Source: Saccharum officinarum (lineage: Eukaryota > Streptophyta > Magnoliopsida > Poales > Poaceae). Taken from it: a stretch of 64,000 nucleotides of DNA. Under the pieces are notes generated by a model. That model worked only from the letters and a program-made list of their open reading frames with translations. It was not told where the DNA came from and searched no databases. This document shows positions 39,101 to 48,989 of the stretch, piece by piece. The stretch lies in contig CM036191.1 of the NCBI GenBank assembly GCA_020631735.1, positions 36,253,335 through 36,317,334 on the forward strand. Reading direction: 5' to 3'. Position 1 is the stretch's first letter. Each line of letters starts with the position of its first letter. The translations under genes were made by a program, and so were the position numbers.

Positions 39101-39382
39101 GGGAAGCGCGGCGGCGAGGGAGGCGTCGTCGAGGCCCGCGCACGCGGAGAGGTCGAGCGAGGACAGCGCCGGGAACGCGCGCAGCGCCCGCTGGAGCGCC
39201 TCCCGGCGGAGCACCCGCGCGGCGCGGCGGGACGCGGCCTCGGCGCGCGCGAAGGCGCGGCTGGCCAGGCGGCACGACTTGCGGTCCCGTGGGTCCCGGA
39301 CGCCCGCCAGCGCGTGGGCCAGCAGGTCCAGCGAGAGGGACTCCACGCCGGCGCCGGCGCTGGACCCGGAGTCGTGGCTCAT
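36162..39382 (-). CDS. F-box/LRR-repeat protein, FBL3/RAE1-like
   Basis: Exons on the minus strand: 39382-38726, 37988-37866, 37751-37647, 37530-37131, 37033-36904, 36812-36518, 36431-36162, giving about 659 aa, all in phase. The product is a putative SCF ubiquitin-ligase substrate receptor. The N-terminus (residues ~15-55: LSLDLLAHALAGVRDPRDRK, then SCRLASRAFARAE) is a weak F-box. From ~70 to the end about 18 Cys-containing LRRs run, for example LSVKWCREISDIGIELLAKK, LVEIGLSKCNGVTDDGI and LRLESCPFISEKGLERIA. The C-terminus has the family's SWVSIEGFEMALRAACGRLK and a terminal CRVRWVDKPLVYKG. Arabidopsis RAE1 of this family targets the STOP1 transcription factor in aluminium/iron signalling; shared function is only inference. 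Exon 1 is very GC-rich. The start was chosen because upstream in-frame sequence lacks an ATG. Confidence 0.92.
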
Positions 39383-39720
39383 CGTGGTGCGTGCGCTGGG
39401 CGAGATCCGATGGATCCCGCGGGGGGACTGGACGGTGGCGAGCGCGGCGGGAAGCTCGAGGGGCGGAAGGCTTCGGTTCGCTGGGTAACTGGATAGGAGG
39501 CTTGTTGTGTTGGGACGAGAGCAAGGCAAAGACTGCGGCGAGTGGGAGGTGGTCAGCGGCGGCGGGGGAGAAGAGTGGTTGGTTGGTTGCAGTGGTGGCT
39601 GGCGGCGCGGCGAGGGGAGGGCGGGTGGTGGACTGGTGGGTGGAGTGGAGAGAATGGGAGGGGAGCTTTGGCTGTTGCGCACAGCGGCACAGGAGTTGTT
39701 ATTAATGGTGGTGGAAGCAG
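39383..39720 (-). promoter_or_regulatory. 5' leader / proximal promoter of the F-box/LRR gene
   Basis: On the minus strand this stretch is CT-rich (CCTCC, CCACC runs) and stays open in the frame of the gene for 100 codons without an ATG. That fits a GC-rich 5' UTR. No TATA box assigned. Confidence 0.4.
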
Positions 39721-39874
39721 GAAGCAGGAAGTGTCACTGGGGTAACTGACAGAAGGGCCCGGGTGCAGTGGATCAGGTTCTCGCAGACAGATCCCTGACA
39801 ACTTGTGATATGCAACGATGGCCCGTCCTAGTGTACAATCTACGATGCTGTGTTGCAGTTGCAGTACAGATCTC

Positions 39875-40163
39875 GGGCCGTGTTTAGATCCCCAATTTGA
39901 GGGGCCGATTCGGGGGCACGGTAGGTACAGTGCGCGCATCGGAACACTGTAGCAACTTTTGTTTTTTAGTGTAAAAAATTATCCAAAAATTAATTAATTA
40001 GACTCAAAATGTTCGTCTCGTAAAGTACAACAAAACTGTGCAATTAGTTTTTAATTTCATCTACATTTAGTACTCTATGCATTTGCCGGCATTTTGATGT
40101 GATGAGGAATCTTCTTTTTGTATAGTGGAATTTGGGGGGAGAATTTGCAATCTAAACAAGGCC
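39875..40163. mobile_element. MITE, GGCC-TGTTTAG family
   Basis: Left end GGGCCGTGTTTAGATCCCC, right end CAATCTAAACAAGGCC. The interior carries GTAAAGTACAACAAAACTG and CATTTTGATGTGATGAGG. Confidence 0.75.
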
Positions 40164-40333
40164 TCAGCTAAAATCGGATATACTACATCACAATCAGTGT
40201 ATGGCTCTATGCCTTCGGAAATATAGAGAGATCTCCAGCATATAAAGTGAAAACTCGGTTTCTGTGCTGCCTTCCTCCAAACATGTATAAGAAAAGGAAG
40301 GATTGAGCAAGGAAAATGCATATATTGCACATA

Positions 40334-40927
40334 CCCCCTCCGTCCCGAAAATAGAGTCACTGTAGCAAGGAGCGCACATACCAAGAAGAGAGTGAAAAAG
40401 ACTAGAATGCCCCTACTCTTATCTCCTGCTCCTCTAGGTTCTGACGTTCACCCACCGAAACGAGCGTGGCCGCGCTGGTGTGCCTCGCCATGGTCGCCTT
40501 GCCACGCCTCGGGCCAGCCATGACGGTGGAGTCCGCGGCCGGTTCTTGGCCGCACGGCGAAGTCTGTGGCCGGATCTCAACCGCGCGGTGGAGGTCGCGG
40601 GCGGATCTGGGCCGCCTCACCTCCGCCCACGCACCGGAGGGACGCTTTTGGTGGAGAATACGTGAGGCGCCGGCAGGGGTGGGGTTGCCGGCGGAGGAGA
40701 AGACGAGGGGCCTCCGACCTCGCGCGATGGCTTCTTCGTCTCCGACGCCAAGCCGCTGCTTGCTCCGCCTCGGGACGAGAAGGAACGAAGGGATGACCAC
40801 GCGAGGAAGGAAAGGTAGGAAAGGGATAGGTCTGCATCCTATCTAGGTGTGGGACCCGCACCTAGAACGACTCTTTTACATGGACATCGTATGGACGTCA
40901 GAACGACTCTTTTATTGGGACAGGGAG
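40334..40927. mobile_element. Large Stowaway-like element (594 bp) with GC-rich cargo
   Basis: The left end CCCCCTCCGTCCCGAAAATA continues to GAGTC. The right end is GACTCTTTTATTGGGACAGG then GAG. TA flanks both sides (40,332-40,333 and 40,928-40,929). A second copy of the GACTCTTTTA motif lies at about 40,869. The interior 40,460-40,850 is very GC-rich and unlike normal AT-rich Stowaway interiors. No protein is recognised in it. A further Stowaway-type end (ACTCTCTTTGTCCTAAGATA) starts right after at 40,929. Confidence 0.65.
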
Positions 40928-41257
40928 TACTCTCTTTGTCCTAAGATATAAGGAATTGATTGAAGCAAATATCCTAGGTGAGTTAACTCCACCAAAACAT
41001 CAATCACATACGGAGTATGTACATGCTATTAGTGTCTAGAATCAGGTTCGAAATACACGTGTCATCTATTCTCCACCAATACATGTATCCTAAAATTTCC
41101 TCAAGTGTAATCTATCTAAAACTCCTAGGAATAGCTTTTGAGAAGAGAAAACAAAACATGTACAGTAAGCCGTTATGAAACAAACCAAGGACCGTCACGC
41201 GATTTGGTCACTGTCACTGCAATGGTACCGGATCCAAGCCCTCATTCGTACGCCTTT

Positions 41258-41380
41258 GGCCCTGTTCATCTGGCTTATAATCCGTCTTATTCAGCTTGTT
41301 TTTTCAGCCGAAACAGTATTTTTCTCTCACAAAAAATCAGCCAACAGTGTTTTTCAGCCGGCATATAATTCCAGCGGAAC
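41258..41380. mobile_element. Short MITE, GGCC-TGTTC-GGCT family, copy 1
   Basis: It starts GGCCCTGTTCATCTGGCTTA. The interior has CAGCTTGTTTTTTCAGCCG, AACAGTATTTTTCTCTCACA and TTTTTCAGCCGGCATA, and the end CAGCGGAACG. Copy 2 at 42,187-42,278 shares the interior almost word for word. Confidence 0.7.
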
Positions 41381-41535
41381 GACTCCTTTGTTTTCTCCTG
41401 GGGCGGAGAATTTAAAATCGCCTGGATCCGGAAGCTTCCGTATAGGATTCCATGTGACTCTTTCTTTTAGCCGGTTTTCACTCACTGCAAGTGGGCCCGC
41501 CCCACATGTCAAGGTCGCCGAGCCGCGGAGATCTA

Positions 41536-41778
41536 GGCACCGTTTGGATGGCAAAAATTTTGGCAAAACGTTACTGTAGCGTTTTCGTTGTTATTTAGCA
41601 AATATTATCCAATCATGGTCTAATTAGGCTTAAAAGATTCTTCTCGTCCATTTCGTCTAAAATGTGCAATTAGTTTTATTTTTTATCTATATTTAATGCT
41701 TCATGCATGCGTCTAAAGATTCAATGTGACGGAAAATCTTAAAAAATTTGGCATTTTGGGTGCAACTAAACAGGCCCT
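41536..41778. mobile_element. MITE, GGCC-TGTTTAG family
   Basis: Left end GGCACCGTTTGGATGGC, right end GTGCAACTAAACAGGCCC. The interior has AGCAAATATTATCCAATCAT, TGCAATTAGTTTTATTTTT and CTTCATGCATGCGTCTAAAG. Confidence 0.8.
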
Positions 41779-42186
41779 AGACGAACTGACGCGGCCAGAC
41801 GGGAGGCAAAAAAAAAAGCATCGCGGTGGGACTTTCCGTACGGTCCGCCCGTGGGGTCCCACAAAAGGAGCATGCATGGCAGGCCGTACGTATCCAAGGA
41901 CGGGCGTACCTGCGCGGCCTCCTGCTGGTGGCGGTCGGTACTGACGTCGCCTCCTGACTGCTCTGATTCCGACTTGTGACATCTCATCTCTGGCCTGTTT
42001 GTCAAGTCCTGTTAAACTTTAACGAAAAGAAAAAACAAGAGAAAAAGAAAAAAAGAGTCGACGCGTGACGTGCCGTCGCGACCACGGCCAAGGTTGAATC
42101 TGAAATTTCAAGGTTGTTCATTCAAGGGTAGCTTTTAACATTTTTATATCGGAGGTTGAATTCAACTGCATCTTCGTGACGACAAC

Positions 42187-42278
42187 TCAGCTTGTTTTTT
42201 TAGCCGGAAACAGTATTTTTCTCTCACAACAAATCAGCGTGTTTTTCAGCCGGCTTATCAACACAGCCGAACGGGCCT
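42187..42278. mobile_element. Short MITE, GGCC-TGTTC-GGCT family, copy 2 (left end lost)
   Basis: It shares AACAGTATTTTTCTCTCACA and TTTTTCAGCCGGCTTATCA with copy 1 and ends CAGCCGAACGGGCC, the expected complement of the family's left end. Its own left terminus is missing. Confidence 0.65.
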
Positions 42279-42769
42279 ATACTTTTCCGAGCCATAGACC
42301 GTGTAGTCTTTAGGTTGGGGCCAAATAAAAATGTATGTTAGCTTCATCTTTTCTTTTCATGTAGTTTTTCAATGGGTCATTGCTAGATTTTTGGGGAATA
42401 CTCTGTTCATCCGCCTTAAATATTCGACCACCATATGATACTGTCCACTTTGTGTTGGCTCTTGGTTAAAGAGTTTTGCTTCAAAATTTAGAATGTGTGG
42501 GAGGGGCGCGATGTGCTAGGCTTTGTGGTTGAGTACAAATGATGTTGTGTCTAACACAATTACTACTAATTCTTTTTTTAACCTCAATTACTACTAATTC
42601 TTTCATACAAGTCATTTCCAAGGGGGGCGTACTAGATCAGATTTTATGGTCTTAGTTGTGTAAAGAGAAAGAGAGTGATGCTTAAGAAAGGGTGCATGCG
42701 CATGGAATTTATGATGGTAGAAGTCTTTGGCAAGTTGGTTGGAGTCGCCAAAGAAGGATAGAGAACTAA

Positions 42770-42996
42770 GGGCATGTTTGGTACGTTTGGCGCTTTGCCT
42801 ACCCTTACCTTGTCAAACAAGGCGAACCTTGCCAGGAGCAGGAGAGCCGATTCATCTCGCTCAGCTTGGCGAGGGAAAATCTTCGACAGCACCGGCCCCG
42901 AGACGACTGACAAATTAAAGAAACCAAACACTGCTAGAATATTTTCCTCACCTAGCTAGACAAGGCGAGTGAGCGGCAAAGGTACCAAATGGCCCC
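42770..42996. mobile_element. Tourist-like MITE, 227 bp, TSD TAA
   Basis: The ends GGGCATGTTTGGTACGTTTG and GGTACCAAATGGCCCC are inverted repeats. TAA flanks both sides (42,767-42,769 and 42,997-42,999). GGCAAGG/GGCGAG phrases repeat inside. Confidence 0.75.
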
Positions 42997-43453
42997 TAAG
43001 TTTTCCTTGTCTTTTGTTGCGAGTCAATCTTTTACTGTTCGGATCTGTTTGTGTTCTCCCCAGTGATGTTTTGGTCTAAACACCTTTGGGATGTAACGAA
43101 CCACTATACTCATTCAGATTAATTTAATAAGTACTATAATAAATTTTGTATTTGTTTATTCGTTTTGTATACTCCTACTAACATATACAATCATAGTTAA
43201 TGCTATATCTTTCGGCCGGGGCTGTTATCCAGAACAGGAGGCAATATAAAATGGATGATAGGTATAGTTAGTTAACTATAAAATCGATAATAGGATCACT
43301 ATTTTCATCTCATGCATGATGCATGCACACAAACCCAACACACCACCACCACCCCTTGCAGTTGCAGCCTTTGCTCGTCCGAATGAAACGGTAAAAGTGA
43401 TTCTATATTTAAGCCGAATTATTTTTTTTTTGAGGAAAAGCCGAATTCTTTCT

Positions 43454-43457
<4 letters not shown>

Positions 43458-43533
<76 letters not shown>
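43458..43533. repeat. (TA)n microsatellite, 76 bp
   Basis: An uninterrupted AT dinucleotide tract flanked by TTTGA and a T run. Long perfect tracts of this kind are usually very polymorphic and can extrude cruciforms. Confidence 0.95.
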
Positions 43534-43536
<3 letters not shown>

Positions 43537-43914
43537 TTTTGAGCGAGGCCTGCACGTGTAGAAGCCCATACCACTTTGAGGTGGGCGCGCGGCCCACATG
43601 GCAGGTTCCCCGGGCTTGCTTGCAAACGGGGAGGCACACACCGCGTGGGCCTGCGGCCCGCTTGCGGCGTGGACCGTGGTTGCTGGCTTGCTGCCGTGAA
43701 ATCCGAGCTAGCCTGGTTGCTGGGTGTAACTGGACCCGATCGAATTGGAGAAGGTTTTCGTCTTTCTCTATGCCTAAAAAAAAGTAGATCTTCTTCGTAA
43801 ACACAACCAACTAACCAACCGGCAAATGAAAGCCAGCCCGAACGCACGCAAAGGCCCGGAGCCCCGACGCACGCACGATTTCGCCAGGAGAGAGGAGGTC
43901 GGTCGGTTAGTACG

Positions 43915-44412
43915 ATGGCGGCGGCGATGCGATCGGCCATGTTGGCGAGGCTCGGCCGCCGTGCCTCCAGCCAGCGGCGACGACGGCCGTCCGTGGTCTC
44001 GAGGGCTTGCGACGTTTCTCCTCTAACGAGAGTTCCGGATCGGCAGATACTGCTGCCGCCAAGAAGTTGCTCGGCTGGATGAAAGCTGGCAACCCGAAGA
44101 TGTTCGTGAGCAGGTGTGTGGAGGCTGTTTCGGAAGCAGATCGCTTCCTTTATGCGTTGGCAGCGTATGGTTTGGGGATATATTTCCGTGCATGTGATGA
44201 CAAAGTTTTGGCGCCACGGGTATCTTTCTCGTGGTCTTACGACACGTGTACCGGACGTTGATTACGATGATGACGACGACGACGACTATGATGATGGTGA
44301 AGGTGACGGTGAGGGTGATGATGCGACGATGATGACCATAATGATGATGACGGCAATGATGACGACGACGATGATGTGACAAACGACGATGGCGAAGACG
44401 AGGAGTAGCTAT
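43915..44412 (+). pseudogene. Possible decayed gene for a mitochondrial-type protein with acidic tail
   Basis: From ATG 43,915 a basic, Arg-rich stretch (MAAAMRSAMLARLGRRASS) looks like a mitochondrial presequence. In a different frame from 44,007 comes LRRFSSNESSGSADTAAAKK, LLGWMKAGNPKMF and ALAAYGLGIYF, so one frameshift separates the two. At 44,218 a donor-like GTATCT may end an exon. From 44,259 to 44,408 GAT/GAC repeats encode an Asp/Glu-rich tail in one frame, ending DDGEDEE and TAG. I do not recognise the family. It could be a gene fragment, a pseudogene or a chance mosaic. Confidence 0.35.
44259..44408. repeat. Imperfect GAT/GAC trinucleotide tract
   Basis: About 150 bp of GATGATGAC-type units with a few interruptions. 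It is poly-Asp-coding in one frame and Met/Thr-coding in another. It overlaps the possible pseudogene above. Confidence 0.8.
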
Positions 44413-44589
44413 ATATATGGATTCTATTATTATGCATCTCCGTAGTTTTTGTTATATATATGGCTAAACATGAACAACACTTAACATTCCGCCATATAAA
44501 CAGGTCTCTGTAATTGTTATGACTATTATACCAACATATGTGCAGACATCAATTGGGTGTTGCACAGATGTGTTGTCGCATAAATTTTT

Positions 44590-45650
44590 TTTGGCAGCAC
44601 TAGTGCCTGGACATCCGGACAGACGCCCCACATAATTTTTTTCGGCAGTACTAATGCCCAGACATCCGGATGGACCCCCTCCCCCCACGTTCGCACGCCC
44701 GCGCCACTCCCCCACGCTTCCCTGCTTCGCGTGCCCCTCCATATCTACTGCGCCGCTCCCCTCCATGCATGGTGCCCCACGGCAGCTGTGGCAAGTGGTT
44801 CACATTGCAACATGCACAACACCCCCGATCTACTTTTAAAATATCGAAATAAAACAATTGCAATATGCGTACGAAACCAGTTGAAACATTTGAAACATGC
44901 GCCTGAAACACACGCAAAAGCACATGAAAACACTTGAAAAACAATTGAAACACATATGTAATATCCAGATAAAGCACTTGCAACATATGTGTGAAACATT
45001 GGCAACATCCAGATAAATACACTTGCAACATATGTCTGAAAAAATAGATGAAACATTGGGAACAGACATTTGCAACATACGTGTACAATTATTGCAACAT
45101 ATGCAACACCCCGATCCACTTTTGCAACATCTGAATTGAACACTTGAAACATATCTACGAAACATCTGAAACACTTGAAATATGCGCTTGCAATATGGCG
45201 GAGCCCGGGGCAGGGCAATTCCAGCCGTCGGGGTCGAAGCCGGCGCCGCGCGAGCACCACCACCACCACCATTGCTAGCAGCACTGGGCTTGGCTTGCCG
45301 AGGCGGGTGGCACGCGTGGTGGCACAGAGAGTGGCGCGGGATAGGCGAGCGCGACGGGTGCGAGCAAGCGGCGCGGGATGGGCACGTGGTAGCAGCAAGG
45401 CGGAGTAGGCGCGCGGCGTCTAGACTGGAAGGCCGCGGCTGGAGAAGGCCATCGCGTTGGAGAAAGCCAGCAGCGGGCGGGCGGCGTGGTGGATACGCCC
45501 GCGGCGGTCGCATGCGTGCGGCAATGGAAAAAGAAAATGTCGCTGTGTTTTTTTAGAAACCACGCCGTATAGAAGGTAGAGCGATGGGCAGACCCGGGAA
45601 CGAGCCGTCCGGACGGAACACCTGGACGTATACCCTGTGCGAGCATTATC
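44590..45650. mobile_element. MULE-like non-autonomous element with GAAACAT/GCAACAT repeats
   Basis: The left side has two tandem copies of a terminus-like phrase (GGCAGCACTAGTGCCTGGAC and GGCAGTACTAATGCCCAGAC), each followed by ATCCGGA. The right side at about 45,600-45,645 has CGTCCGGACGGAACACCTGG, a partial inverse. The middle, 44,800-45,190, is a degenerate array of (T)TGAAACAT and TTGCAACAT units. The right half, 45,190-45,520, is GC-rich without recognised coding. The layout fits a Mutator-like element that carries GC-rich DNA. The ends are only approximate. Confidence 0.5.
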
Positions 45651-46139
45651 AAAAAAAAAATTCCCAACAGCCTAATATACTGCATGTAGGTCCCTGTCGT
45701 TCCACACATATTCACACGTACTAGTATGTTCACTCGCGAGTGAAGAATCCCCATCGTTCCACTTCCACCTGTGCGGGGCATGCAGGTCCCAGTCGAGCGA
45801 GGCTCTCGGCCGACATCGACTGCACCGCCATCGTCGTAGTACTCTCGTGAGTCGTGAAGACTGAAAAGATGGCAGAGTACACGCGTGGCGTCTGCAGGGC
45901 AATAGGAGGGCCGCCGGCATCGAGCACCGACCGTACGGCGCCCACCACCGCGCGGTCACCATCGACGTACTCACCGGACGGAGAGGATCGGACAAGCCTA
46001 CTCACATGGAGTATGAGGACAAGAATGCCTTCACGCGCCAGAGCAGTAACACGTAGTACTACGCCTACTCATCGTCACTGGTGGCACTGGCAGTGGAAAT
46101 TGTGGCCGCGTTCACTTGCCATGCATACTTAAAATATTT

Positions 46140-46348
46140 CCTCTTCCATCCGTCACATCGAATCTTTAGACGCATGCATAAAGCATTAAATGTAGGTAAA
46201 AAAATAACTAATTACATAGTTTGTCTGTAAAGTTCGAAACGAATCTTTTGAGTCTAATTAATCTATGGTTGGACAAATTTTACCAAATAACAATAAAAAG
46301 TGTTACAGTAACTTTTCACCCAAATTTTCTCAACTAAACACAGCCTGT
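46140..46348. mobile_element. MITE, GGCC-TGTTTAG family (left end lost)
   Basis: The interior CATCGAATCTTTAGACGCAT, ATAAAGCATTAAATGTAGG and ACGAATCTTTTGAGTCTAAT matches the family. The right end is CTCAACTAAACACAGCC. Confidence 0.7.
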
Positions 46349-46471
46349 GTGGAAAGCAGCGAGAGTGACGTGCACACTGTGCTCTGCTAACGCTGCTCAT
46401 CGATGTGGCCTTTGGGGTCACTGATCTGATGGAGTGATGGATGAGGTCGTGTCCAATGGGATCTCAACGGA

Positions 46472-46683
46472 GGCCCAGTTTAATTGCTTCGAACTTTCAA
46501 AAAGTTTACAAGGTATTTATAGAGCATTAAATATAGATAAAACAACTAATTACATAAATTGGTGGTAAATCACGAGACGAATCTTTCGAACCTAATTAGC
46601 CCATAATTGAACATTAATTACCAAATACAAACGAAAATATTACTGTACTTTCAAAAATTTTACATGTGCAACTAAATACAGCC
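46472..46683. mobile_element. MITE, GGCC-TGTTTAG family
   Basis: Left end GGCCCAGTTTAATTGC, right end TGTGCAACTAAATACAGCC. The interior has AGAGCATTAAATATAGATA and ACGAGACGAATCTTTCGA. Confidence 0.7.
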
Positions 46684-46887
46684 ACGTCGAGCTATCGATC
46701 GAAACTGCTTACGGCATTGGGATTGAAACAGTCAAACAGGTGACAGGTCGAGGCAGACAGCTTGCCATGGACCTGCCATTGGCGTTGGGATGTTGGGTGT
46801 TGGCCCACGCCCGCCGGAGGACAAGCCAAGCCTCAGGAAATGACGACAAGAATGCATGCTTCACTTCTGAGAGGTACTGCTTCTTCT

Positions 46888-47030
46888 TTTTTTTTTAACG
46901 AGAATTAACTCAGCTTTTATAAAGCCACGACACCATTACAGAGTACGCTGGGGTTACCCGCAGCAAAAGAATCCAGAGCTAAGCCTGGGAAACATAGAAA
47001 CCTGGGGCAGTCACACAGCAAAAGAATCCA
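46888..47030 (-). repeat. Probable LINE 3' end (minus strand)
   Basis: Read on the minus strand, the sequence runs GTAATGGTGTCGTGGC then TTTATAAAAGCTGAGTT and stops in an A tract (a T tract at about 46,888-46,898 on the plus strand). A 3'-anchored fragment ending in poly(A) is typical of 5'-truncated plant LINEs. Confidence 0.45.
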
Positions 47031-47249
47031 CTTCCTCCGTCCCAAAAACATAACATTCATATTGTGTCTCAAAAAAGATGTAAATCTAGGTGATGATCAG
47101 CTTTCTGTGGGACGTACTGAATAAAAAAAACTACGTCCTATATGGAAACAAAAAAACATTGTATGCCGCACCACCTTATCCATCCCCCGGTGATTCTCGT
47201 CCACAACATCCGTCTCTTGCGTCTAAAAAAAAACACAGATGAATCAGAG

Positions 47250-48660
47250 AAGCGCTCGTCTCACCTCCGCGGCTCCGCCCCTTCGCTCGCCCCGCTCCAG
47301 ATCCTCGACGGGCTGAAGCTCCTTCATCGTCTGGTGTTCGCTCTCCTACCCCAGCAGCCCTTCCTCATCTCCTTTCCCCTCCGGTATCTTCCCCCGTTTG
47401 TGCGGTAACCGCTCCACCCGTCGCTGCAACATGCGCCGCCGCATCATTGGGATGCATGGGCGCGTGAAGCTGGGCAGCGGCGATGATGGTCAAAAGCTGC
47501 GCATGGTGGAGGCGGGCGCTAGTCCCTTCAAGATCCGCCGCCGCATCGGTGGGATGCATCGCGAAGCTCGGTACCTGTGGCGATGGTGACAAGCTGACCC
47601 GCGTCAGTGGCTAGATCTGCGACGGCGATGGGATCCAAAGTCCTAGAGACGGGCGGCGTTGAGGCGGCCGCCGACCTCCCTGCAGGTATGGATCTCGTTG
47701 CCGAGGTGGAGCTGGCTGATGAGAGGTCTCCGGATGTCATCTAGGTGTGTGATAATGAAATAATCTTTATGTGTTGCGATTGTGTGCTTTTGATTTCAAC
47801 AAGTCAAAATACTTGTACCAATGCTAATTCATTGTATCAACGGTGATTGGTACTAGGTGGTTTAGCTTAATAATAATAACGGATTGAGATTTAGATAACA
47901 ATGGAAGCCTGACAATTTTGGTGACTATCTGAACTAATTCCTTCAGTGCACTATACTGAAATGATTTTTGGTTGAACTTAACTCAATGCCACAATTAGAT
48001 TACTACATTTAGAGGGAGCCAACAATAACTTTTGTTCAATTTATTTGTGGCTAATTATTGATAATGATCAGTGTGTGAACTTAGTATGTACAATTGTGTG
48101 CTTTTTACTTTATAAAAAATATAGAAGGCAGGCCTAGCTGAGTGCATGAGATTATAAAAAAGAAGGGCTTAAAATTTAGGTGCACTAGATATACGGGCGT
48201 GGCGTTGCCGCGCTCCTCCATGGAGAGGGCCAGCCTATGCATCTAGATTAATCACTTGTTGAATCTTACTAAATTATGCTGAAAAATAGATGAACACCAG
48301 ATTCAGGTCAGAGGGCCACAATTAATCATGTTGTGTTTGACGATCCTTTACCATTTTGTAAATGGCATTCCAATTATCGAATATGCCAATATCCATCTCG
48401 AAGGTACTCCAAATTTGAGTGTAGTTTTATTTTACCATGAATATATCTAACCTGGAAATCACAAAGTTGTAGCAAAAAATAATGGTGTTAAATTTAAATC
48501 CTTCAGAGTGACCATTAGGCTACTTTATTCTTACATCCAGAATACAACCATGAGGCAGATCAGATATCAATTTTAGGATGGAATATTTACTTTTAAGAAA
48601 TAGAGACATACTACAAATGCCAATTTAACGCCAGCCATGTTTGCCGTTGTCTATCTCAAG
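47250..48660. other. Non-coding, probable mariner-internal or intergenic sequence
   Basis: 47,250-47,740 is GC-rich with a duplicated phrase CGCCGCATC(A/G)(T/G)TGGGATGCAT at about 47,440 and 47,537. The rest is AT-rich. No recognised protein. Confidence 0.4.
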
Positions 48661-48989
48661 TTCCTTCAAATTGCAAACTGTTCACTACAGGAAACAGCTA
48701 ATTTGCCGGGTGTAAAATAATTTACCGGGTGTTTTTTTATCGGGCACCCGACAAAGTCATTCTTTGCCGGGTGCCAGACCTGGCGGCACCCGGCAAAGAA
48801 AGGCCTCCGGCAAACCAACCTTTGCCGGGTGCCAGGCACCCGGCAAATTACAGCCGTCGGCAAAAATTAGTCTTTGCCGGGTCCCGGGCACCCGGCAAAA
48901 TATGGCCGCCGGCAAAGGTGGCCGGCGTGACGGCGGCCACCTGCCGTCAGCCTTTGCCGGGTGCCACGCCGTTAGGCACCCGGCAAAGA

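Noticed and set aside
38688..39524. Long alternative frames on both strands over the F-box/LRR first exon
   Set aside because: They are shadows of the very GC-rich exon 1; only the frame with LRR motifs matches known proteins and joins the later exons in phase.
43276..43940. Frames with a long Ile-Tyr run across 43.5 kb
   Set aside because: The run is the (TA)n microsatellite translated; the flanks show no coding signal.
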